This document shows, one piece after another, positions 17,569 through 25,256 of a DNA stretch of 64,000 bases. Position 1 is the stretch's first letter. Each line of letters begins with the position of its first letter. The stretch is from JAJYSO01 sp964451785 (GTDB lineage: Bacteria > Bacteroidota > Bacteroidia > Flavobacteriales > Flavobacteriaceae): contig CAYVJG010000009.1 of NCBI GenBank assembly GCA_964451785.1, positions 1 through 64,000 of the forward strand, given 5' to 3'. The notes under the pieces were generated by a model. That model did not search any database. It saw only the letters and a program-made list of their open reading frames with translations, and was not told where the DNA came from. The position numbers were made by a program, and so were the translations under genes.

Positions 17569-19368
17569 ATGAAAAACTTTCGAAATTTTTGCATCATCGC
17601 CCATATTGACCACGGTAAAAGTACTTTGGCCGACCGGTTGTTAGATGCTACTAATTCTGTAACTGCGCGCGAAAAACAAGCTCAATTACTCGATACAATG
17701 GACTTGGAGCGCGAGCGCGGAATTACTATTAAAAGCCATGCCATTCAGATGGAGTATGAATATGAAGGCGAAACTTATGTTTTAAACCTTATCGATACTC
17801 CGGGACACGTTGATTTTTCATATGAAGTGTCTCGCTCTCTGGCTGCCTGTGAAGGGGCATTGCTAATCGTGGATGCTGCTCAGGGGATCCAAGCACAAAC
17901 AATTTCGAATCTGTATTTGGCGTTAGAAAACGATTTGGAGATTATTCCTATTCTCAATAAAATCGACTTGCCAAGTGCTAATGTTGAAGAAGCTGCTGAT
18001 GATTTAATCGATCTTATCGGTTGTGAATACGAAGATATTATTCCTGCGAGTGCTAAAACAGGAAAAGGAGTTGAAGAGATTTTAAAAGCTATTGTTGAGC
18101 GGATTCCAGCGCCTAAAGGTGAACCTAACGAACCGTTGCAAGCCTTGATTTTTGACTCGGTTTATAATCCTTTTCGAGGTGTAGAGACCTATTTTAGAGT
18201 ATTTAACGGCAGTATCAAAAAAGGGCAACGCATTAAGTTTGTCAACACCGGAAAAGAATATGAGGCTGATGAAGTGGGAACTTTAAAGCTTAAACAACTG
18301 CCTAAAAAAGAAATTAAAGCCGGCGATGTGGGCTATTTGATTACCGGAATTAAAGATGCTCGCGAGGTGAAAGTAGGGGATACCATTACCGATGCTCAAA
18401 CTCCAACAACCAAGGCGATTTCTGGTTTCGAAGATGTAAAGCCTATGGTATTTGCCGGAATTTATCCCGTAGATACAGATGAATATGAAGAGCTGCGTGG
18501 CGCCATGGAAAAACTGCAACTCAACGATGCTTCTATGGTGTTTACGCCTGAGAGCTCGGCGGCACTCGGATTTGGATTTCGCTGTGGATTCTTAGGAATG
18601 TTGCACCTCGAAATTGTTCAAGAGCGTCTAGAACGCGAATTTAATATGACGGTGATTACCACGGTTCCTAACGTGTCTTATCACGCCTACACGCACAAGG
18701 CAAAAGAGAATCGCATCTTGGTTAATAACCCTTCTGATTTGCCTGATCCCTCTAGCATTGATCGTGTTGAAGAACCTTATATCGAAGCGAGTATTATCAC
18801 TAAAGCTGATTTTGTAGGGCCTGTGATGACTTTGTGTATTGAAAAACGCGGCGAAATTGTCAATCAAACTTATCTGACCCCGCAACGTGTGGAGTTAACC
18901 TTTAATATGCCGTTGGCTGAGGTGGTGTTTGATTTTTATGACCGCCTAAAAACAGTGTCAAAAGGCTATGCTTCTTTTGATTACAGTCCTATAGGGATGC
19001 GCAAATCAAACTTGGTTAAGGTTGATATTTTGCTCAACGGTAAGGTTGTCGACGCCCTGTCTGCATTACTACATAAAGATAATGCTTACGACATCGGTAA
19101 GAAAATTTGCGGCAAATTGCGCAAACTCATTCCGCGTCAACAATTTGATATTCCTATTCAAGCAGCTATAGGCGCAAAAATTATTGCCCGTGAAACCATT
19201 AAAGCCGTGCGAAAAGATGTAACCGCTAAATGTTATGGTGGTGATATTTCGCGTAAACGCAAGTTGCTTGAAAAACAAAAGCAAGGTAAAAAACGCATGC
19301 GCCAAGTGGGTAATGTCGAAATTCCTCAAGAAGCCTTTATGGCTGTCTTAAAACTAGATGACGATTAG
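17569..19368 (+). CDS. lepA: Elongation factor 4 (LepA)
   Basis: Translation GTPase of 599 aa, the usual LepA length. G-motifs: AHIDHGKSTLADR (P-loop), RERGITIK, DTPGHVDF, NKIDLP. The LepA-specific C-terminus is present (RRKLLEKQKQGKKRMRQVGNVEIPQEAF-type ending, spanning about 575-592). EF4 back-translocates or remodels stalled ribosomes. The frame is open from 17512, but the extra 19 residues overlap the -7 box and are absent from the conserved start MKNFRNFCIIAHIDHGKS, so 17569 is chosen. Confidence 0.97.
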   Translation: MKNFRNFCIIAHIDHGKSTLADRLLDATNSVTAREKQAQLLDTMDLERERGITIKSHAIQMEYEYEGETYVLNLIDTPGHVDFSYEVSRSLAACEGALLIVDAAQGIQAQTISNLYLALENDLEIIPILNKIDLPSANVEEAADDLIDLIGCEYEDIIPASAKTGKGVEEILKAIVERIPAPKGEPNEPLQALIFDSVYNPFRGVETYFRVFNGSIKKGQRIKFVNTGKEYEADEVGTLKLKQLPKKEIKAGDVGYLITGIKDAREVKVGDTITDAQTPTTKAISGFEDVKPMVFAGIYPVDTDEYEELRGAMEKLQLNDASMVFTPESSAALGFGFRCGFLGMLHLEIVQERLEREFNMTVITTVPNVSYHAYTHKAKENRILVNNPSDLPDPSSIDRVEEPYIEASIITKADFVGPVMTLCIEKRGEIVNQTYLTPQRVELTFNMPLAEVVFDFYDRLKTVSKGYASFDYSPIGMRKSNLVKVDILLNGKVVDALSALLHKDNAYDIGKKICGKLRKLIPRQQFDIPIQAAIGAKIIARETIKAVRKDVTAKCYGGDISRKRKLLEKQKQGKKRMRQVGNVEIPQEAFMAVLKLDDD

Positions 19369-19380
19369 ATGAATCTACTC

Positions 19381-19511
19381 TAATACCGTATGGATAAATT
19401 AACTAGTCCAATTTCGACTTTGTCTCATTGTACTAGTAATTTATGGCCCACGGTATTATACCTACAAAAGATATTATAAATTGAACTAAAAAATAATTCT
19501 AATTGGTATAA
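19381..19511. repeat. Dispersed non-coding repeat, copy B
   Basis: Second copy of the element at 489-620. TAATACCGT (19381-19389) is the exact reverse complement of ACGGTATTA (19450-19458). It begins 12 bases after the lepA stop, as copy A begins at a stop codon. Confidence 0.7.
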
Positions 19512-19541
19512 TTTATAGAGTGTGTAATCAATTACTTATAC

Positions 19542-19578
19542 AAGCGTTTCTGTACTATTATGGAAACGTTTTTTTTTA
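19542..19578 (+). terminator. Rho-independent terminator downstream of lepA
   Basis: Stem AAGCGTTTC (19542-19550) with GAAACGTTT (19563-19571), nine pairs with one G-U, then a run of Ts. It lies after repeat copy B, so a lepA transcript would include the repeat in its 3' untranslated region. Confidence 0.6.
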
Positions 19579-19665
19579 TGTTAAGCTACCCGGGTTTGCT
19601 TTAATACGAATACAGTCCTTAAAAAAGGAAGTGAGTAAAATTTGGGATTTCCCTAGATTTGCAAA

Positions 19666-20862
19666 CTACTTAAGCGTTTTAGACACACGTGTTGAGCCAA
19701 TGTATGAAGCTAAAATGCCTAAAATCATGATGGTGGCAAAGACAATAGCGATATTTTCAGCTTTGAGTTGAACCGGATAAGGCAATGAAGGCGTAATCAT
19801 CACCAAGTTGTAGTGCATTTGTAAAACGATAACGATAACCCCGATGAGTAAGCCGATAAGACCGCCTACAAACGTTAATAAGGTACCTTGTAAAAAGAAA
19901 ATACGCTTTAAGTCGCGTAGGTTGGCGCCCATATAAAACAAGGTTTTGATGTTGTCACGCTTGTCGAGAATAGCCATGACTATAGCGCCACCCACATTAA
20001 AGAGCGCAATGATAATAACCAGTGTAAAGATTAAATAAACGGCTAAATTTTCAGTGTTGAGCATCTTGTAAAGCTCATCGTTCATTTGAATGCGATTTTT
20101 GACAACAACTTGTTGATTAAATAAACGTTTAACTTCTTTTCTGATGTCACTTTCCTCGGCGGTTTCGCTTAATTTTAAAGCGATAGCACTAACCTCATTT
20201 GGTTTTAAGTTGAGCAATTGACGCGCTAGCTGGAGCGGAGCAAACACGTATTTGTCGTCTAGCTCTTCATTAATGCTATACACGCCTACCACCAGTGAAT
20301 TGACGGCATTGAAAGCCTCACGTGGGTCGGTGATTAATCCGGTGCCGGGTTTAGGAACCAACAGTTGTAGCACATCGCCATAGCCACTGACGCCCAAAGA
20401 TAGCTTTTGCGCTAAGCCGCTGCCCATGACTACACGGTTTTCATTTGGATGAAACCAGCGCCCGGCAACAATTGATTTATCGGTAGCCGTAACTTGGTTA
20501 TAAGTACTGTCAACTCCCTTAATAACAGCCGGTGTTTTGCGTTTTTCGTAATCTAGCAACACACGTTCTTCAATAATTTTTGAAAAACCTTGAATGCCTT
20601 GAATGTGTGTTAGGGCTTTTATTTTGGATGAATCGAGGCTAATTGTTTTTCCTTTGCTCGGCAAAACGGTTAAATCAGGATCAATGTCATTCGTAAATTG
20701 TAAGCTGAATGCCTTGAGTCCTGAAAATCCAGATAACACAATAAACAAAGCCAAAGCTCCGGCAAAAACACCTGCACCAGCAATCAAGGTGATGATATTG
20801 ATGGCGTTGTTTTTGCTTTTTGAAAATAAATAGCGCTTGGCAATGTATAAGGAAAACTTCAC
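19666..20862 (-). CDS. LolE/FtsX-type ABC transporter permease
   Basis: A 398-aa permease of the MacB/FtsX fold: one N-terminal membrane helix (about 20-45, ALALFIVLSGFSGLKAF), a large periplasmic domain (about 45-265) and three C-terminal helices (about 275-390). Closest to the LolC/E lipoprotein-release permeases by opening (IAKRYLFSKSKNNAINIIT) and size. The start is GTG at 20860-20862, directly abutting the rbfA stop (TAAGTG), which suggests translational coupling. No ATPase gene is adjacent, so the partner must be elsewhere. Confidence 0.85.
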   Translation of the reverse strand: MKFSLYIAKRYLFSKSKNNAINIITLIAGAGVFAGALALFIVLSGFSGLKAFSLQFTNDIDPDLTVLPSKGKTISLDSSKIKALTHIQGIQGFSKIIEERVLLDYEKRKTPAVIKGVDSTYNQVTATDKSIVAGRWFHPNENRVVMGSGLAQKLSLGVSGYGDVLQLLVPKPGTGLITDPREAFNAVNSLVVGVYSINEELDDKYVFAPLQLARQLLNLKPNEVSAIALKLSETAEESDIRKEVKRLFNQQVVVKNRIQMNDELYKMLNTENLAVYLIFTLVIIIALFNVGGAIVMAILDKRDNIKTLFYMGANLRDLKRIFFLQGTLLTFVGGLIGLLIGVIVIVLQMHYNLVMITPSLPYPVQLKAENIAIVFATIMILGILASYIGSTRVSKTLK

Positions 20863-21261
20863 TTATTTCTTTTTGCGATTATCTAATAAATCCGGATTTT
20901 TTATCGGATCCTTATCTCCTTTAAGTGCTTCTTCAATATCTTGAATGTACTCTAGTGAATCGTCTAAATATAAATTCAATTCAGGCATCTTGCGCAGTTG
21001 ATGTTTTGTGCGCTGAGCCAATTGATGTTTGAGTTGTGAGCGGTAAGTTTGCAAACTTTCCATGACCGCTTTAGCTTCTTGATTAGGGAAAATACTCAAG
21101 TAAGCACGTGCAATAGATAAGTCAGAAGTTACACGTACCTTAGATACACTGACAATAACGTGAGTTTGTCCGGCGCGTTTGAGTTCTTTCTGTATAATAT
21201 CAGCGAGGTCGTGCTGCAGTAGACGACCTATTTTTTTCTGTCTGTTTGTCTCTTTTTCCAT
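20863..21261 (-). CDS. rbfA: Ribosome-binding factor A
   Basis: A 132-aa RbfA-family protein that assists 16S rRNA 5'-end maturation and 30S assembly. Family features: RQKKIGRLLQHDLADIIQ at the N-terminus, a KH-like core with VSVSKVRVTSDLSIARAYLSIF, and LRKMPELNLYLDDSLEY. The frame extends to 21300, but ATG at 21261 is preferred because a -7 box covers 21266-21273 and the family starts near EKETNRQKKIGR. Its stop touches the permease start without a gap. Confidence 0.94.
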   Translation of the reverse strand: MEKETNRQKKIGRLLQHDLADIIQKELKRAGQTHVIVSVSKVRVTSDLSIARAYLSIFPNQEAKAVMESLQTYRSQLKHQLAQRTKHQLRKMPELNLYLDDSLEYIQDIEEALKGDKDPIKNPDLLDNRKKK

Positions 21262-21265
21262 AGTG

Positions 21266-21273
21266 CAAAAATA
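21266..21273 (-). promoter_or_regulatory. rbfA promoter -7 box (possibly leaderless mRNA)
   Basis: On the minus strand the sequence reads TATTTTTG, a full TAnnTTTG match, only four bases ahead of the ATG. Transcription would start at or just before the start codon. Confidence 0.55.
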
Positions 21274-21414
21274 ATGGTTTTTTATACAGAAATACAGCAA
21301 TTTAGGTGTGTATATTTACTGTAAACGCTAATTTGAATGATTAAGTATTTTAGGGGTGTATTCAAATTCGGATTAGCTTAAGATACCTAAAATTAGGACT
21401 TTGTAAAATCGTGT

Positions 21415-22416
21415 TTAATCGAGCTGTTTGGTCAATTTGTTAAGCGTTTTTTTAGGGTCAGCTGTTTGATATAAAATTTCGTAAACCGCTTTAATAATAG
21501 GAATATCAGCAGGGTCACTTAAAGATTTATTGAGCTTGTAAGCACTTTTTGTAGCGTAATAACCTTCGGCAATCATGCTCATTTCAAGCTGAGCACTTTT
21601 AACCGTGTAACCCTTGCCTATCATGGTGCCAAACATACGATTTCGACTAAACGACGAGTAACCGGTGACCAGTAAATCGCCTAAATAGGCTGAATCGTTA
21701 ATATTGCGGTTCATGTGGTATATTTTTTTAATAAACCGCTCAGTTTCGCGAATGGCATTACTCATCAAGACACTTTGAAAATTATCTCCGTAGCCTAAGG
21801 CGTGAAACATGCCCGCAGCAATGGCGTAAATATTTTTGAGCATGGCTGCATATTCGGTGCCCACAACATCTTCGCTAACCTTACAGCGGATGTAGTGGTT
21901 ACTTAAGGTATTGGCCATAGTTTGTGCTTTTTCTTGATCGGCACAGGCTATAGTTAAGTAAGATAAACGCTCTAAGGCCACTTCTTCAGCATGGCAGGGA
22001 CCTGAGATAACGCCGATGTTTTCGTAAGGAACATTGTGGTATTTGTGAAAGTGTTTGCCAACAATATAACCGCTTTCAGGGACAATACCTTTAATGGCAC
22101 TAAACACAATTTTATCGCTTAGCGAACTGTTGAGCGCCTCTAATTCACTGTATACAAAAGCTGAAGGAATGACGAAAATCAAATAATCAGCAGCTTCTAC
22201 CACTTCATTGATGTCGTTTGAAAGGCGTAGTTGCTCAGGCTTAAATTGTACCGCGCTGAGGTAATTTGGGTTGTGACCTTCTTGCTCTAAATGAGCTATA
22301 GCCCGGGTGTTGCGCATATACCAGTGAACACAATCTACGTTTTCACATAGTATTTTTACAATAGCCGTAGCCCAACTACCGCCTCCAATTACAGCATATT
22401 TTCCAGATGTATCCAT
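21415..22416 (-). CDS. gpsA: Glycerol-3-phosphate dehydrogenase [NAD(P)+]
   Basis: A 333-aa GpsA that reduces dihydroxyacetone phosphate to sn-glycerol 3-phosphate for phospholipid synthesis. The dinucleotide-binding start VIGGGSWATAIVKIL, the ISGPCHAEEV segment and the KNIYAIAAGMFHALGYGDN active-site region (catalytic lysine) are all present. Length is normal. The flavobacterial GGGSWATA variant of the GxGxWG loop is as expected. Confidence 0.95.
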   Translation of the reverse strand: MDTSGKYAVIGGGSWATAIVKILCENVDCVHWYMRNTRAIAHLEQEGHNPNYLSAVQFKPEQLRLSNDINEVVEAADYLIFVIPSAFVYSELEALNSSLSDKIVFSAIKGIVPESGYIVGKHFHKYHNVPYENIGVISGPCHAEEVALERLSYLTIACADQEKAQTMANTLSNHYIRCKVSEDVVGTEYAAMLKNIYAIAAGMFHALGYGDNFQSVLMSNAIRETERFIKKIYHMNRNINDSAYLGDLLVTGYSSFSRNRMFGTMIGKGYTVKSAQLEMSMIAEGYYATKSAYKLNKSLSDPADIPIIKAVYEILYQTADPKKTLNKLTKQLD

Positions 22417-22433
22417 AGCAATGTTTGTAACTG

Positions 22434-22441
22434 CAAAATTA
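22434..22441 (-). promoter_or_regulatory. gpsA promoter -7 box
   Basis: Minus-strand TAATTTTG, matching TAnnTTTG, 17 bases ahead of the gpsA ATG. Confidence 0.5.
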
Positions 22442-22641
22442 CGTAATTTTTAATGAGAAAGTATCACGCGCGATGATTCCCTTCTAAAAGACCTGACAAT
22501 AGAGATCTATAATCCATCATGACCTCTACATTTGTAATAAAAAACTAAAGCAGGTGAGCGAAATTGGATGGTTTTTAATGGGAGTAGGGGTAAATCTACA
22601 GAATAAGGAAGTCATATAAACCTGTAAAACCAATTGTATTA

Positions 22642-22676
22642 TTTGTGTGTAGTTAGCATAATAAATGGTATTTTAG
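22642..22676 (+). promoter_or_regulatory. recA promoter
   Basis: TTTG at 22642-22645 and TATTTTAG at 22669-22676 with 23 bases between, fitting the Bacteroidota -33/-7 arrangement; the last bases of the -7 box deviate slightly. No SOS box was recognised. Confidence 0.5.
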
Positions 22677-22706
22677 CAGTTCGATAAATAAGTAAATATT
22701 AAGTAG

Positions 22707-23735
22707 ATGAGTAAGGAAAAGACTAAAGATAGCGATAAAGCAGCAAAGCTTAAAGCATTGCAAGTCACTCTAGATAAGTTAGATAAAACTTATGGTAAGG
22801 GTACTGTTATGCGTATGAGTGATCAATCGGTTCAAGATGTTGAAGCGATTTCTTCAGGGTCCTTAGGACTTGATTTAGCACTAGGTGTAGGTGGTTATCC
22901 TCGTGGTCGGGTGATTGAAATTTACGGACCAGAATCTTCAGGTAAAACCACGTTGACTTTGCACGCCATTGCAGAAGCGCAAAAAAAAGGAGGTATTGCA
23001 GCTTTTATTGATGCAGAGCACGCTTTTGATCGCTTTTATGCAGAGAAATTGGGTATTGACTTAGAATCTTTAATTATTTCTCAACCTGATAATGGTGAGC
23101 AAGCTCTTGAAATTGCTGATAACTTAATCCGATCAGGCGCAATTGATATTATTGTAGTTGACTCTGTGGCTGCTTTGACCCCTAAAAGTGAAATTGAAGG
23201 CGAAATGGGCGATTCTAAAATGGGATTGCACGCGCGTTTGATGTCTCAAGCCCTACGAAAATTGACCAGTACCATTAGCAAGACAAAATGTACGGTAATC
23301 TTCATTAACCAATTACGTGAAAAAATTGGCGTGATGTTCGGTAATCCTGAAACAACTACCGGGGGTAATGCTCTTAAATTTTATGCGTCAGTTCGTTTAG
23401 ATATTCGTCGTTCTACTAAAATTAAAGATAGCAATAGCGAAATTATGGGGAATAAAACCCGTGTAAAAGTCGTTAAAAATAAAGTAGCTCCACCGTTTAG
23501 AACTGCCGAATTCGACATTATGTACGGTGAAGGAATCTCTAAAGTAGGCGAGATCATCGATATCGGTGTCGATTACGAAATTATCAAAAAAGCAGGCTCT
23601 TGGTTTAGCTATGAAGATACAAAACTAGGGCAAGGACGCGATGCGGTGAAAACCTTGTTGAAAGATAATCCGGAATTGATGGAAGAATTAGAGACTAAAA
23701 TTGTTGAAGCTATTAAAGTAGCTAAGGAACAATAA
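22707..23735 (+). CDS. recA: Recombinase A
   Basis: A 342-aa RecA. Walker A GPESSGKT at residues 74-81, Walker B region IDIIVVDSVAALTPK, L1/L2 loops with KMGLHARLMSQALRKL and FINQLREKIGVMFGNPETTTGGNALKFY (given in part), and the usual C-terminus. Catalyses strand exchange and LexA-type autocleavage. Start ATG at 22707 is preceded by a suitable promoter. Followed by a strong terminator, so monocistronic. Confidence 0.98.
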   Translation: MSKEKTKDSDKAAKLKALQVTLDKLDKTYGKGTVMRMSDQSVQDVEAISSGSLGLDLALGVGGYPRGRVIEIYGPESSGKTTLTLHAIAEAQKKGGIAAFIDAEHAFDRFYAEKLGIDLESLIISQPDNGEQALEIADNLIRSGAIDIIVVDSVAALTPKSEIEGEMGDSKMGLHARLMSQALRKLTSTISKTKCTVIFINQLREKIGVMFGNPETTTGGNALKFYASVRLDIRRSTKIKDSNSEIMGNKTRVKVVKNKVAPPFRTAEFDIMYGEGISKVGEIIDIGVDYEIIKKAGSWFSYEDTKLGQGRDAVKTLLKDNPELMEELETKIVEAIKVAKEQ

Positions 23736-23755
23736 GTCTTATTCTCTAAATACAC

Positions 23756-23795
23756 AATAGAAAAGCCTCTGCACTAGTGTAGAGGCTTTTCTATT
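23756..23795. terminator. recA terminator
   Basis: Perfect 15-bp stem AATAGAAAAGCCTCT (23756-23770) with AGAGGCTTTTCTATT (23781-23795), ten-base loop, built-in T-run. Confidence 0.85.
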
Positions 23796-23798
23796 TAT

Positions 23799-23849
23799 GA
23801 AAATCTGACAAGTTGGATGCGCTCTTGGCGATAACCCTGTCAGTTTTTT
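23799..23849. repeat. AAATCTGACA...CCTGTCAG repeat, copy 2
   Basis: Relative of the unit at 685-732: AAAATCTGACA on the left, CCTGTCAG on the right, the same spacing, and CTCTTGG-GATAA in the middle. The palindrome is less perfect here. Confidence 0.5.
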
Positions 23850-24264
23850 ACTGTTTATAGGTGTTAGTTAGATTTACTCAAATTTCGAAGTTATTCTACT
23901 ACGATCTTTAATTGTTGAACTGCTTCGTAGTTCTTAAGGATACAGTAATCTTAATCCCCCGAGTTGCACTCGGGGTTAATCAAATTCAACCATTACATGG
24001 TTGTAACTATAAACAGAAGTATACTTTAAAAGAACAAAGGCCTTTAATGTAGTAAACCCTGTACAAACGAAGTGCAGTGCGGGGTAAGGCGAAGCTGACC
24101 TCCCGTCTTACTGAACCCCGAAGGCTGTTCAACAACAAAGGAAGTGTATAAATCGTTATTAGTTGTGAATTGAGATATGTGTTTGATTACCAGTTAAATC
24201 GTATACTATCGCCTATCCAAACACATAATTTTCTAACTTCCTATTTGTTACCTCCTCTTAAATT
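23850..24264. other. Gene-free region with REP-like hairpin and GC-rich block
   Basis: No gene over about 415 bases. It holds a CCCCGAGT-TGC-ACTCGGGG hairpin near 23957-23974, a block at about 24070-24130 that is close to 60% GC by hand count in an otherwise AT-rich genome and can pair CGGGG with CCCCG and TAAG with CTTA, and a 10-bp inverted repeat pairing 24176-24185 with 24218-24227. This could be a structured RNA or decayed mobile DNA. Confidence 0.4.
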
Positions 24265-25245
24265 TTAATTAGATTTATAAACTAGCCCCACATTGTCAAT
24301 CCACAGTTTACTGTTAGGATTACCGATGTATGGACCGCCATTGCTCGACGAAAATTGCAGTAACATATGGGTTACTTCCTCGTCAGCATTTCCCCAGCCT
24401 TCAACTTTTATAGGCATTAATTTACCTTTACTATTAAAGGTATAATCAGTGTTTTCACCGGTGTGGAGTTGCATGTAATCTTTGTAATAATCAGTAGCAC
24501 TAATGTCACCATAGTGTAATGGAATGCGGTGTGCATTTTGCCAAACAGGCTCACTGTGTTCAAAGCGTTCCCAGCCTGTAGCTATGCGTTTAGCGTGGAT
24601 ATTACCTTGAGCGTCTTCCCAACGGTGTTGTAAAATGATGTACACTTCGGCCATGTCCTTGCCCGGTACTTTGTCACCTTTGGCGCTAAGTCCGTTGATT
24701 TTTCGTTTTTCTCCGCCTGCAATGACTTTATAATCAAACTGAAGAGCTTCAGGGCGTTTAGAGAAAGGCATGCCGACATCTAGTTTTTGATGCGGGTGAT
24801 TAGTATCTGTTATAGGTTCGAGCATTTCTCCTAAGAAAATGGTGCCACTGGCAAGTACGTTGATGTTGATGATGCCGAGTACTTTTACTTTCTCAATACG
24901 CGTTTCTAATCGAGCGGCATAGCCTTCACCGCGTTTTTCAGGGAAAACAGTCACACTTCCCTTGTCAATTCCCTTGACATCAGCATACACTGATGAGGTT
25001 GCCCAGGGTGATTTACGATTTTTATAAGGCTGATTAACTTTTAATTTAAGTGAAGAACTGGCAATTTCGTATAGTTCGCGAGTGTTGCCGCCTATGATAA
25101 ATGATTCTTCAACTTGACGTGTCATCCATTGGTTCATGTCGCCAAAAGGTAAGAGATTGACCTTGGTGCTGTCTTGTGCATATAGTGCGAAACTCATTAA
25201 AAAAGTCAGCAAGAAATAAATGCTTTTTTGATTGATCTGTTTCAT
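24265..25245 (-). CDS. PCMD-domain (putative carbohydrate metabolism) secreted protein
   Basis: A 326-aa protein with signal peptide ending ALYAQ. The body fits the PCMD domain (PF13201-type): SPWATSSVYAD, GEGYAARLETR, GTIFLGEM, EALQFDYK, and a terminal KLWIDNVGLVY. Members are Bacteroidota surface or periplasmic proteins often near glycan loci; activity is not established. Located 11 bases after the EptA-like gene on the same strand. Confidence 0.75.
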   Translation of the reverse strand: MKQINQKSIYFLLTFLMSFALYAQDSTKVNLLPFGDMNQWMTRQVEESFIIGGNTRELYEIASSSLKLKVNQPYKNRKSPWATSSVYADVKGIDKGSVTVFPEKRGEGYAARLETRIEKVKVLGIININVLASGTIFLGEMLEPITDTNHPHQKLDVGMPFSKRPEALQFDYKVIAGGEKRKINGLSAKGDKVPGKDMAEVYIILQHRWEDAQGNIHAKRIATGWERFEHSEPVWQNAHRIPLHYGDISATDYYKDYMQLHTGENTDYTFNSKGKLMPIKVEGWGNADEEVTHMLLQFSSSNGGPYIGNPNSKLWIDNVGLVYKSN

Positions 25246-25256
25246 AGCAGTATAGT

